A program made the position numbers and the translations under genes. Below, piece by piece: positions 1 through 8,490 of a DNA stretch of 64,000 bases. This DNA is from Cupriavidus necator. GTDB taxonomy: Bacteria; Pseudomonadota; Gammaproteobacteria; Burkholderiales; Burkholderiaceae. Positions within the stretch are counted from its first letter, which is position 1, and every line of letters begins with the position of its first letter. The DNA is taken from contig NZ_SROX01000006.1 in the NCBI RefSeq assembly GCF_013141915.1, positions 124,001-188,000 on the forward strand. The letters run 5' to 3'. The notes below the pieces were generated by a model. It had not been told where the DNA came from, did not search any database, and was given only the letters and a program-made list of their open reading frames with translations.

Positions 1-248
1 ACCAGCCGGTACTCGGGCCCGGCGATCTCTGCCATGCGCCGGATAAAGTACTCGTGGGTGGCCTTGGCCGCCAGCACGGCGCCAAAGTGCTGGCGCGAGG
101 CCCACGCCTGCTCCCACACGACGCGCTGGAACCGGCTATGCAGAAACAAGGCGAGACAGCCGCTGACCACCACGATCAGCAGGGTGGCAACGAGGGCGAG
201 AAGGCGACCGGGAAACTGTATGCCTGCGCGAGACAGCCAATTGGCCAT
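1..248 (-). CDS. N-terminal part of a membrane-anchored protein (runs off the left edge)
   Basis: The reverse strand is open from an ATG at 248 to the window edge, giving 82 residues. An AAGGAG ribosome site lies 8 nt before the ATG. After a short basic start there is one strong membrane segment (about residues 15-37, LLALVATLLIVVVSGCLALF) followed by a polar stretch rich in Arg, Gln and Trp. This is the usual start of a bitopic sensor protein such as a histidine kinase or a GGDEF/EAL protein, with a periplasmic domain to follow, but no diagnostic domain is inside the window. It lies downstream of the fimbrial operon on the same strand, behind a hairpin, so it may be a separate unit. Confidence 0.55.
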   Translation of the reverse strand, partial: MANWLSRAGIQFPGRLLALVATLLIVVVSGCLALFLHSRFQRVVWEQAWASRQHFGAVLAAKATHEYFIRRMAEIAGPEYRL

Positions 249-363
249 TGGCGATGCTCCTTCTCAGCAACCTGTCTGACCCCGCTCGGGGACCGGGCGT
301 CACCACGCGCCCGATGGCTAAGGAATTGCCTACGGATTATGCATCATCATCCCGGCCTGTCGG

Positions 364-396
364 GGCCCGCCAGCCGCGTCACGACGCTGGCGGGCC
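364..396 (-). terminator. Strong hairpin behind the usher gene
   Basis: An 11-bp perfect inverted repeat (GGCCCGCCAGC, 364-374, with GCTGGCGGGCC, 386-396) with an 11-nt loop lies just past the usher stop codon. There is no T-tract on the minus strand, so it may be a transcript-end stabiliser or a Rho-assisted stop rather than a classic intrinsic terminator. Confidence 0.5.
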
Positions 397-417
397 AGGA
401 CGATGCCAGGCCCCAGG

Positions 418-3009
418 TCACCGCCCAGCCGGTGCGGGTGCCACGCACACCGCGTCAAGCACGGCGAACGGGTTGGCCGGCCGCGCCGTTTCAGGCGGGA
501 GGGCATAGCGCAGCGCGCACGAGGCGTTGGCGTCGCTGCCCCATTTCACCAGCAGTTCGCCGCGGTCCTGCTTCAGGCCGCGCACGATGATGCGTCCGCC
601 CTGCCCCACCGTGCCAGCCGCCTGGCCCTGCGCATCAGTGACCTCCGCCCCGAACGGCAGCGGCGCCCCATCCGGGCCCAAGACCCGCAGGATTGCCGCA
701 CGACCGGGGTTGTCGGTCTCGAACTTCATCTTGACGATCGCGCCCGCGGTTGGCGCCGTGTTCTGCTGCGTGGTCTTCAGCGCCACGCTGATCGGCAGCC
801 CCTTGGGATCGATCTCGACCTGGTTGGTGGAGAACGGCGTCAGGCTCGGCACGATGGCATGGCCCCACGGATCCACGCGCAAGCCGCTGCCATTGGCCAC
901 CCGTGCGCCCGCGGCGTCAGCGGCCTCGACAATCGCCATGGTGTCACCGGGCATCGGGGTGAACGCCACGCCGCCGGCATAGGCGACGATGCCGCCGCTG
1001 ATGCCCAGACCGGCCTGCGAGTAATTGCGTCCCTTGCTGGCACTGGCGGTGAGGTTGGCGAAGGGTGACACGTAGCCGACGTTGGCGCCGACGGTGGCGG
1101 TGTCGGTGCTGTTGCCGCCGCCGGTGTAGCCCGCATTGACGCCGTAGGTGAACGCGTTATCGGCGCCCAGCGTGCCGGTTACGGATTGCTGCAGCGACGT
1201 GCCGCCTTGGGTATCGTGGGACACGCTGGTCATCGAGTACGGCGCATGCTGGCCGCTGCCGAGCGGAATCCCCACCGTGAGCATCACCCGGGTGTCCCAT
1301 TTTCCGGCGTTGACATTGAACTGGCGCGACGCCGAGACCCCGTAGTTGATGCGCTTGTAGCTGTTGTTGTAGCCCGCCTGGAACTGCGTGTCGCTGCCGC
1401 CGCGGTTCCAGTAGTTCTGCGTGGACCCGGTCAGGTAGAACGAGCCGTAGCCCTGCGGCAGCATCTGGTTGATGGTCACCTGCAGCCGCCCGCGCTGGAT
1501 CCCGCCCATGAACATGCCCGCGGCCATGCCGCGCTGTTCCAGGTCGCGCAGCGCCATGGCATCGGCCATGCTGAGGTAGCCGCTGCTGGAGTAGCGGTAG
1601 GCGGCCAGCGTCAGGTTGGTGTTGGTCGGCGCCACCAGCTTGCTGTACGACAGGCGCAGGCTCTGGCCGCTGCGACCGCCGGCGTTCTCCAGGCTGGTCC
1701 AGGCTTGCGTGATGTCGGCACCGAAGGCGCCCAGGTCCGTGTTCAACGCCCCGCCGCCCATGACCGCGGTGTAGTCCTGCGCGGCAATAAAGCCGCCGTA
1801 GCCCGTGACCATATTGCTGATGCCGTGCTGGACCGTTGCCTGCATCATCATCGGACGGCTGTGGAGCGTCACATTGCGGTACTGCCCGACGGTAATGCTG
1901 TAGCGCGTGATGCCCGGGCGCAGCGCATTGACGGCCGCGGCATAGGGCACGCGCGCGGTGCGCACGCTGCCATCGGCTTCCGTGATCACCAGTTCCAGGT
2001 CGCCGCCATATCCGGTCGGATACAGGTCGCTGATCTCGAACGCGCCGGGGGCAACCGTGGTTTCATAGATGATGCTGCCGCCCTGGCGCACCTGCACGCG
2101 GGCATTGCTGTTGGCAATGCCGCGCACGACCGGTGCATAGCCGCGCTGCGACTCGGGATACATGCGGTCGTCGCTGGCCACCTGCACGCCGCGAAAGCCG
2201 AAGCTGTCGAACAGCGCGCCGTCGGTATAGGCTTCACCGATGACCAGCTGGCTGCGGATCGGTGCCAGCGCGCGCTGCAGGCTGGTCTGCACGCTCTGGT
2301 AGCGGGTCCCGTCGAAATCGCCATGCGTCAGGTTGCCGACATGGCGGAAGCGCCAGCCGCCGAAGTTCATGCCGGCGTTCAGGCCGACGTAGCTCTGCGT
2401 GGTCGAGAACCCGCTCGCATCCGAGTGGTAGACATTGGCGTTGTACTGCAGCCGCGCCGCGGTGACGCCGTCGTCCCAGTACTTGGGATCGACATAGCCC
2501 CGCGCCGTGCGCGACATGGCAACCTGCGGCACGCTCACGTCCAGTCGCTGTTCGCCGTTGTCGAAGCTGGCGGTGGCATCGGGCACCAGTCCGGGCAGCG
2601 CCACGCAGCCCGCCACCAGGCTTGCGGGGGCTTCCGGCGACAGCTTCGCCAGGTCGATCCCCATGCGCTCGACCGCCGCGCGGTCGAAGCACGGCTGCAC
2701 ATTGCGGGTGTCGTCGCCCACCTGGCGCAGCGTCACCTCGGTCCGGCCCAGCCAGACGTCGTTCACGTATAGCTCGGCGCGATAGTTGCCCGGCAAGGCC
2801 ACATTGCCCTTGTTGAAGCGGCTGACGTCGATGCGGACCCCGCCAGGCTGCTGCAGGAACGTGTCGTTGAACTCGACTTCGGCAAGCAACGCCGGACGGC
2901 CGGCGTTGCCAGACGCCCCCCACGCGCTCGCGCTGGCAAACAGGGACAATACCACCGCGCTGGCTGGACGCAGCCGGGACGGGAACGACGAGGTCTTCTG
3001 GGTTTTCAT
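418..3009 (-). CDS. Fimbrial outer-membrane usher (FimD/PapC family)
   Basis: This 863-residue protein is the outer-membrane pore that assembles and secretes chaperone-usher pili. After a signal peptide (about residues 1-31, ending ASAWG) comes the usher N-terminal domain, which begins with the typical VEFNDTFL and VDVSRFN-like pattern and binds chaperone-subunit complexes. A long beta-barrel region with many Tyr/Gly alternations follows, interrupted by the plug domain. The C-terminal part has the usual beta-sandwich signature (AIVKMKFET, GAPLPFGAEV) and one of two late Cys residues. The length is normal for the family. It is the last gene of a subunit-chaperone-usher operon, 120 bp after the chaperone stop. 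No separate tip adhesin gene is visible downstream in the window. Confidence 0.95.
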   Translation of the reverse strand: MKTQKTSSFPSRLRPASAVVLSLFASASAWGASGNAGRPALLAEVEFNDTFLQQPGGVRIDVSRFNKGNVALPGNYRAELYVNDVWLGRTEVTLRQVGDDTRNVQPCFDRAAVERMGIDLAKLSPEAPASLVAGCVALPGLVPDATASFDNGEQRLDVSVPQVAMSRTARGYVDPKYWDDGVTAARLQYNANVYHSDASGFSTTQSYVGLNAGMNFGGWRFRHVGNLTHGDFDGTRYQSVQTSLQRALAPIRSQLVIGEAYTDGALFDSFGFRGVQVASDDRMYPESQRGYAPVVRGIANSNARVQVRQGGSIIYETTVAPGAFEISDLYPTGYGGDLELVITEADGSVRTARVPYAAAVNALRPGITRYSITVGQYRNVTLHSRPMMMQATVQHGISNMVTGYGGFIAAQDYTAVMGGGALNTDLGAFGADITQAWTSLENAGGRSGQSLRLSYSKLVAPTNTNLTLAAYRYSSSGYLSMADAMALRDLEQRGMAAGMFMGGIQRGRLQVTINQMLPQGYGSFYLTGSTQNYWNRGGSDTQFQAGYNNSYKRINYGVSASRQFNVNAGKWDTRVMLTVGIPLGSGQHAPYSMTSVSHDTQGGTSLQQSVTGTLGADNAFTYGVNAGYTGGGNSTDTATVGANVGYVSPFANLTASASKGRNYSQAGLGISGGIVAYAGGVAFTPMPGDTMAIVEAADAAGARVANGSGLRVDPWGHAIVPSLTPFSTNQVEIDPKGLPISVALKTTQQNTAPTAGAIVKMKFETDNPGRAAILRVLGPDGAPLPFGAEVTDAQGQAAGTVGQGGRIIVRGLKQDRGELLVKWGSDANASCALRYALPPETARPANPFAVLDAVCVAPAPAGR

Positions 3010-3129
3010 GGTTTATGCCGGATATCTGGCACTGCGCGGGCAAGACTTGCCCCTGCCGCGGGCGCGGCATCATCAATCGAAGCAATGCAGCCTGGAAGAT
3101 TGCCGGGCGCCGCCCGGCGAGGACTAGCG

Positions 3130-3891
3130 CTAAGCGGCCGGGGCGCCGCCGTCCAGCGCGGCTTCGCCGCGCCCGGCGCCGCCGTAGTCATTGATGGTGT
3201 GGAAGCGGACCCTGGCGTCGGGGCCGGGCGCAATCTCGCCGGTAAGCGGGAAGGTTCGGGTTTCGCCCGGAGCGATCATGCCGCCCTCCTCAAACCGGCC
3301 GGTCTTGCCGCCCCCCACCAGTTCGATCCTGGCGAAGGAAACGTGGTAGGCGCTGGGGTTGCTGCCCTCCAGTGCAGGCTTGCCGCCGGCCTGGACCAGG
3401 CGCCAGCGGATGCGGGCCGGGGCTTCGTCGGCCGTGCCCTTTAATCCATCGGGCCGGAAGAACAGCTTGATGCGCGAGCGGAAGGCCAGCTGCAACGTGT
3501 TGGCACCGGCGTCTTCGGCCGCGGGCTTGGGCGGGATCTCCAGCACGTTGAGCCAGAACACGGATTCACGGTCCTGCACCAGCGGCTCGCCGGTGTAGAG
3601 GATGCGCAGGGTCTGGCCCTTGCCAGGATCGATACGCGACACCGGCGGCGTCACGGTGAACGGCGCTTCGATGGCTGCCGGTGCCGCCTTTGGATCGCCC
3701 GTGTCGATCCACGCCTGCGTCAACGCCGGCGCCTTGCCTTCGTTGGTCAGCTTGATGGTGGCCTCGGTCTCCTGGGCGCGATAGATGACCCGCGTACCGG
3801 CGATGACCACGGAGGCCTGGGCGTGCATCGCACTCAGGATCCCGAGCGCAACAACGCCGGTGGAAATCAGGGACTTGATCGTCATGTTCAT
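3130..3891 (-). CDS. Periplasmic pilus chaperone (PapD/FimC family)
   Basis: The 253-residue protein folds pilus subunits in the periplasm by donor-strand complementation and hands them to the usher. I place the start at the ATG at 3891 because a clean signal peptide begins there (MNMTIKSL, cleaved after MHAQA). The open frame extends 28 residues further upstream, but that part is not signal-like. The mature protein starts with the G1/A1 pattern VVIAGTRVIY. It carries the chaperone fingerprint ESVFWLNVLEIPP near residue 115 and RSRIKLFFRP further on, which supply the conserved Arg/Lys pocket and the F1-G1 region. No clear Shine-Dalgarno sequence precedes the start. It sits between the subunit and usher genes, as expected. 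Confidence 0.93.
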   Translation of the reverse strand: MNMTIKSLISTGVVALGILSAMHAQASVVIAGTRVIYRAQETEATIKLTNEGKAPALTQAWIDTGDPKAAPAAIEAPFTVTPPVSRIDPGKGQTLRILYTGEPLVQDRESVFWLNVLEIPPKPAAEDAGANTLQLAFRSRIKLFFRPDGLKGTADEAPARIRWRLVQAGGKPALEGSNPSAYHVSFARIELVGGGKTGRFEEGGMIAPGETRTFPLTGEIAPGPDARVRFHTINDYGGAGRGEAALDGGAPAA

Positions 3892-3979
3892 GATGACAGC
3901 GCGATGGCGGGTTCGGCTGAACCGGCAACCGGGTGAACCGCGAGAAGAGGATACCGGCGAGGTCTGGTGATGCAAGGCG

Positions 3980-4004
3980 CGGAGCGCGCCGGTAACACGC
4001 TCCG
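3980..4004 (-). terminator. Intercistronic hairpin between pilin and chaperone genes
   Basis: A 7-bp stem (CGGAGCG, 3980-3986, with CGCTCCG, 3998-4004) and an 11-nt loop lie 18 bp after the pilin stop. Fimbrial operons often carry such a structure so that the major subunit is made in excess over chaperone and usher. That role is inferred; there is no T-run. Confidence 0.4.
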
Positions 4005-4022
4005 CCCCTTGAGGCAGCAGGC

Positions 4023-4571
4023 TTACTCGTAGGCGATGGAGTACATCACGCTGGAGTTGGCGACACCGGCGCTTGCCTGGCCGGTGGCGTAGTACTGCGC
4101 GTAGTACCAGAGCGTGGCGGCGCCATCGGTGAGCGGCACGGTATTCGAACCCTGCGCCTGGTCGGTGTAGCCCGCCTTGATCGGGGTGTTGGCGGTGCCG
4201 CCGTTCAGCAAGCGGATCTGTACGTTCTGGGCGCCGCCCGCATCCAGGATCAGGTTGCCGGTGTTGGCGTCGGTGGTCGGCCCTGCCTCGAAGAACGTAT
4301 GCACGTTGCCGGTGGTCGGCGTGCAGTTGGTGAGGGCGATGTTGAACGGCGTCTGTCCGGCAACCTTGCCGGGCCCGTTCAGGGTCGTGGCCGAAACCAC
4401 CGGCAGCTGCACGTTGAAGTTCTGGGAGCCGCTGCCATTGCCGTTGATGGTGCAGGTCTGGGCGGTGATGGAGCCATTGAAAGTGATGGTGCCATCGGCG
4501 GCATGGGCAAACTGTGCGCCCATGGCGGTACCGGCAACGATCACTGCGGCGAGAAGCTTGTGATGGGTCAT
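4023..4571 (-). CDS. Major fimbrial subunit (chaperone-usher pilin)
   Basis: The 182-residue pilin is the probable shaft subunit of the encoded fimbria. I start it at the ATG at 4571, where a signal peptide begins (MTHHKLLA, cleaved after AQFAHA). The reading frame is open further upstream without pilin features. The mature protein has the type-1-pilin layout. A first strand with GTITFNGSI and a Cys in TAQTCTI pairs with a second Cys in ALTNCTP, and the Tyr-rich C-terminal strand has the penultimate-region Tyr (MYSIAYE) bound by the chaperone. It is the first gene of the operon, with a predicted promoter about 120 bp upstream. Gly/Thr/Asn-rich composition is normal for this class. Confidence 0.92.
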   Translation of the reverse strand: MTHHKLLAAVIVAGTAMGAQFAHAADGTITFNGSITAQTCTINGNGSGSQNFNVQLPVVSATTLNGPGKVAGQTPFNIALTNCTPTTGNVHTFFEAGPTTDANTGNLILDAGGAQNVQIRLLNGGTANTPIKAGYTDQAQGSNTVPLTDGAATLWYYAQYYATGQASAGVANSSVMYSIAYE

Positions 4572-5049
4572 GATGGGTGATTCAAAGGTTGGTGGGTCAT
4601 GGCTTGCGGATCCGGCGGATCCCGCCCTTCCCCGTACCGTCGTGCAAATGCCGATAACGCTGTGCCGTTGCCGCCCGGCGCCGGGGACAAGTGGAATATA
4701 GGGAGGAGGCTTAATGCCACCAATCAGGCAAGCCTTAGATCTGGTTCGGAATTTTCCCTTTGCCACGCCAGGGCAACGGCATGATGCGTCGGCACCACCC
4801 GTGCTTGCAGAGCAAGCCTATTGCAGGATTACCGATACTGATGTCGTGCACCGCGGCCAGCAGCGCGCAGGACATCCGCGATGCGCCCGCGTGAACTACC
4901 GCGGGCCATGACAACCTCTTCGACAAGCGGGTGAACTACACCGACACGGCGATGCCGGGGACGGCGCTGCTGGATGAGCGTGGCGGTGAAGTTCTGCAGC
5001 CCCGGTTGCCGGCGGCCGGCGCTGCGCCGATCCGCCTGACGTGCGCGCC
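4572..5049. other. Intergenic region between the fimbrial operon and the trehalase gene
   Basis: These 478 bp hold the fimbrial promoter (4695-4723) and the 3' flank of the trehalase gene. No intact gene is supported. On the plus strand, 4907-4990 translates in one frame to HDNLFDKRVNYTDTAMPG, which resembles the C-terminal strand of TonB-dependent receptors (NLFDKRY). The frame has no start or proper end, so a decayed receptor tail is possible but unproven. Confidence 0.4.
4695..4723 (-). promoter_or_regulatory. Predicted sigma-70 promoter of the fimbrial operon
   Basis: On the minus strand TTGGTG (4723-4718) and TATATT (4700-4695) are separated by exactly 17 nt. The -10 matches the consensus at 5 of 6 positions; the -35 keeps only TTG and one more base. 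Transcription would start near 4688, giving a leader of about 117 nt before the pilin ATG. Confidence 0.5.
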
Positions 5050-6837
5050 TCAGGCCGCCGCGTCGTCCGCCCGGCACGTTGCCGGCACCTCGCCGTAGCG
5101 GGCCATCAGCGCACCGGCAATCGCATTGGTCCAGCCAAAGCCGTCCTGCAACGGATACTCGCCGCCGCCGCCGCCCTGGGCGGCCCCTTCGATGCGCCGG
5201 ATACGGTATTTTTCGACGAGCTTGCATTGGTGGGTGTACAGGCTGGCCACGGTGGCCAGCCAGCGCCGCGCGATCTCGCGCGCGAGGGCCGCGTGGCCAT
5301 AACGCTCCAGGCCGCACACCGCCAGCCATTGCAGCGGGGCCCAGCCATTGGGATGGTCCCATTGCTGGCCCGAGGTGCATTCCGTGGTGGCAAGGCCGCC
5401 GTCCACCAGCAGCCGCTCCCGCACCGCCCGCGCTACCGCTTCTGCGTGCGCCGGGGGGGCCAGGCCGAGATAGAGCGGCATCACGGTGGCGGCGGTGAGG
5501 CACTGGCGCGGCGCGCCGCGGCACCAGTCGTAGTCGACAAAGACGCCCGCGTCGCCGTCCCACAGGTATTGCAGGATGGCGGCCTCGCGCCGCTGCGCCG
5601 CGGCGCGGTACACCGCTGCCGCGGCATCGCCGGCGCACTCGCACAGCGCGGCAAGCCGCATTTCCAGGTGCCACAGCAGCGCATTGAGGTCGACCGGCAG
5701 CATCGCCGTGGTGCGGATGGTGGCCAGGTCAGTGGGCTGGCCGGCGGGCCGGTCCGGCGCGTCGAGCCAGCGCGAGCTGAAGTCCCAGCCCGACTCCGCC
5801 GCGGCGCGCAGGTCGCGGAACACCATATGGTGCGGGCGGCCGCTGCGCAGCGCGGTCTCCATGTCTTCCAGAAAGGCCTCCTCGCGCGGCCATGGACGAT
5901 CATCCCAGTAGCGGTTTAGCACCGCGCCGCCGGGCAGGCAGACCACGCGGCGGTGCGCGTGGCCGGGACACAGGCCGTCGGCGCCGTCCATCCAGAAGGC
6001 ATATTCGCGGCGCAGCTGCGGCAGGAAGTCGAGCGCGCTGGCCAGCCGCTCGCGCTCAAGCAGGTCCACCATCAGCGCAAACACCGGCGGTTGCGAGCGG
6101 CTCAGGTAGTAGTTGCGGGTGCCATTCGGCACCAGGCCGTAGGTATCGAGCAAGTAAGCGAAATTCCGCGTCATCTCCACCATCAGGTCGCCGTGCCCGC
6201 TGCGGGCCAGCCCTTCCATGGTGAAGTAGGAATCCCAGTAATAGAGTTCACCGAAGCGCCCGCCCGGCACCACGTAGCGGTGCGGCAGCGGCAACAGTGA
6301 CGACAGCGCTGGATGGGCCACGGGCTCGCGCGTCAACACCGGCCACAGGCCGTCGATATGCTCGCGCAGGGTGCTGGCCGGGTCGGACACGTAGTGACTG
6401 TCCGGCACGGTGGCGCGGGTGAAATACGCCTGCACGAAATCGGCCAGCGAAAAGCCGGGCGCATCGCGCATCTCGCGATAGCGCGCCACGATCAGCTCAG
6501 GGTCGCAGTTGGGGATGCAGTCCGGGAAGGTCTTGCTGTCGGCGAACAGGCCGCTGTGCTGGACGTCGACGAACAGCTCGCAATAGCGCGCCGCGGGCGA
6601 CAGCATGTCGGCGCAGGCGCAGCCCGGCAGCGCCTGCGGCGGCGGGCAGTCGCGGTGCGTGATCCATTCCGGGCGCGCCGCCGCATGGATCTTGCCGGGC
6701 GCCGCGGCCGGCCCCGTCACGGCGCCGGCGCCGTCCGGCGTGGCCGGGGCGTTGCGCGGCACCGTGCTGCCGCTTGTGGCGGTGCCGGGCGACGGTGGTA
6801 CCGCGGTTTCGGAATCGGGCTTGCCGGTCGGCCGCAT
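5050..6837 (-). CDS. treA: Alpha,alpha-trehalase (GH37)
   Basis: This 595-residue enzyme hydrolyses trehalose to two glucose molecules. Both GH37 signatures are present: PGGRFGELYYWDSY (about residues 190-203) and QWDHPNGWAPLQ (about 491-502). The catalytic acid lies in AESGWDFSSRW (about 347-357), and the Gly-rich GGGGGEY loop with the upstream Glu (EKYRIRRIEG) follows near the C-terminus. The start at 6837 has an AAGGAG site 6 nt upstream; a longer frame begins at 6936 without one. The first 70 residues are Pro/Ala-rich, with no convincing signal peptide, so the enzyme may be cytoplasmic (TreF-like) or exported by an unclear route. It appears monocistronic or weakly linked to the MFS gene 130 bp upstream on the same strand. 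Confidence 0.93.
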   Translation of the reverse strand: MRPTGKPDSETAVPPSPGTATSGSTVPRNAPATPDGAGAVTGPAAAPGKIHAAARPEWITHRDCPPPQALPGCACADMLSPAARYCELFVDVQHSGLFADSKTFPDCIPNCDPELIVARYREMRDAPGFSLADFVQAYFTRATVPDSHYVSDPASTLREHIDGLWPVLTREPVAHPALSSLLPLPHRYVVPGGRFGELYYWDSYFTMEGLARSGHGDLMVEMTRNFAYLLDTYGLVPNGTRNYYLSRSQPPVFALMVDLLERERLASALDFLPQLRREYAFWMDGADGLCPGHAHRRVVCLPGGAVLNRYWDDRPWPREEAFLEDMETALRSGRPHHMVFRDLRAAAESGWDFSSRWLDAPDRPAGQPTDLATIRTTAMLPVDLNALLWHLEMRLAALCECAGDAAAAVYRAAAQRREAAILQYLWDGDAGVFVDYDWCRGAPRQCLTAATVMPLYLGLAPPAHAEAVARAVRERLLVDGGLATTECTSGQQWDHPNGWAPLQWLAVCGLERYGHAALAREIARRWLATVASLYTHQCKLVEKYRIRRIEGAAQGGGGGEYPLQDGFGWTNAIAGALMARYGEVPATCRADDAAA

Positions 6838-6966
6838 GGACAACTCCTTGTACCGGCCACGGCCGGCTCCAATGGCATAGAAATAGGAGCCGCGCAGCGC
6901 ACGGTAAGTTCGCCGGTGCGGCGCAAAGCGCCGCATGTGCCACGCCAGGGCGAACCGCTCCGCGTC

Positions 6967-8391
6967 CTATACCTCCTTCTCGCCATGCTGCACCGGGATC
7001 GCCGGCGCGGCCTCGCGCGCGCCCAGCTGCATGAAGATCCAGGCCGACGCGCAGGTAATCAGCCCCATGCAGGCAAAGGTGGCATGGAAGGCCGGCAGCA
7101 CCGCCGCGGGATCATCGCCAAAGCGGTGCTGGAAGGTCGCCAGCAGCGCGCCGGCCGTGGTCACGGCCAGGCTCATCGACAGCATCTGCACCATCGACAG
7201 CATGCTGTTGCCGCTGCTGGCACCGGCGCCGCTGAGGTCCTTCAAGGTGACCGTGTTCATCGCCGTGAACTGGATCGAATTGACCATGCCGAACAGCGCC
7301 AGCAGCGGCACCAGCAGCCACAGCGGCAGCTGCGGCGAGATCAGCGCAAACGCCGCCATCACCACGCCCACCACAAAGGTGTTCGACACCAGCACGCGCC
7401 GGTAGCCATGACGCTGGATCAGCCGCGTGGCGAGCCGCTTGGACGCCATGCCGGCCGCGGTGACCGGCAGCATCATCAGGCCGGCGTCCAACGGCGCATA
7501 GCCCAGGCTGACCTGCAGCGTCAGCGGGATCAGGAACGGCATCGAGCCATTGCCGATGCGCGCGAACAGGTTGCCCAGCAGCCCGACGCTGAAGCTGTGG
7601 ATGCGGAACAGCCGCAACGGGAACAGTGGCTGCTTGCGCCGGTTGGCGTGCAGCCCGTAGGCGGTCAGCGCGGCCATGCTGGCGATCAGCAGCATCAGCA
7701 CGGTGGCGTGCTGGAAGCCCAGTCCGCCGAGTCCGTCGAGCGAGAACGACAGCGCCAGCATGGCGGTGGCCAGCAGCAGGTAGCCGGCGAGATCGAAGCG
7801 GCCGACGCCGGCCAGCCGCGCATTGGGCATGTAGCGCACGGTGGCCAGCGCGCCCAGCACGCCGACCGGCACGTTGATCAGGAAGATCCAGTGCCAGGAC
7901 AGCGCCTGGGTCAGCCAGCCGCCCAGCGTGGGACCGATCAGCGGCCCGATCATGCCGGGGATGGCGACGAAGCTCAGCGCCTGCAGGTATTGCTCGCGCG
8001 GAAAAGTGCGCAGCACCGAGAGCCGCCCCACCGGCAGCAGCATCGCGCCGCCCACGCCCTGCACCACGCGCGCGCCGATCAGGAAGTTCAGCGTCGGCGC
8101 GTAGGCGCACAGCAGCGAGCCTGCCACGAACAGCGCGATCGCGGTCTGGAACACGGTGCGGGTGCCGAAGCGGTCGGCCAGCCAGCCCGAGGCCGGGATC
8201 ATCACCGCCATGGTCAGCGAGTAGGCGATCACCACCGACTGCATCCGCAGCGGACTCTCGCCCAGGCTGCGCGCCATCGACGGCAGCGCGGTATTGACGA
8301 TGGTCGAGTCCAGCGTCTGCATGAAAAAACCGACCGCCACCACCCACAGCATGATGCGGCGGGTGCGGTCGTCGGGCGCGGGCGTGGTCAT
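6967..8391 (-). CDS. MdtD-like MFS exporter (DHA2 family)
   Basis: This 474-residue inner-membrane protein of the major facilitator superfamily carries the DHA2 motif in TM1, LDSTIVNTALPSMARSLGES, and motif A in WLADRFGTR. The run GGAMLLPVGRL and the later TLKDLSGAGASSGNS closely resemble E. coli MdtD. It probably uses the proton gradient to export a drug or metabolite; the substrate is unknown. The start at 8391 has a GGAG ribosome site 8 nt upstream; the frame extends 29 residues further without supporting features. It is not beside an HlyD or outer-membrane factor gene, so it is not part of a visible tripartite pump here. Confidence 0.85.
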   Translation of the reverse strand: MTTPAPDDRTRRIMLWVVAVGFFMQTLDSTIVNTALPSMARSLGESPLRMQSVVIAYSLTMAVMIPASGWLADRFGTRTVFQTAIALFVAGSLLCAYAPTLNFLIGARVVQGVGGAMLLPVGRLSVLRTFPREQYLQALSFVAIPGMIGPLIGPTLGGWLTQALSWHWIFLINVPVGVLGALATVRYMPNARLAGVGRFDLAGYLLLATAMLALSFSLDGLGGLGFQHATVLMLLIASMAALTAYGLHANRRKQPLFPLRLFRIHSFSVGLLGNLFARIGNGSMPFLIPLTLQVSLGYAPLDAGLMMLPVTAAGMASKRLATRLIQRHGYRRVLVSNTFVVGVVMAAFALISPQLPLWLLVPLLALFGMVNSIQFTAMNTVTLKDLSGAGASSGNSMLSMVQMLSMSLAVTTAGALLATFQHRFGDDPAAVLPAFHATFACMGLITCASAWIFMQLGAREAAPAIPVQHGEKEV

Positions 8392-8490
8392 GGTGCGGCT
8401 CCGGTCCGGCCGGCGCAGGGTGACCCGATGCGCGCCGGCCAAAGCCAACACCTTAAAGGGCAACGACGGCCGAGGCAATCGGCGCCAGGC

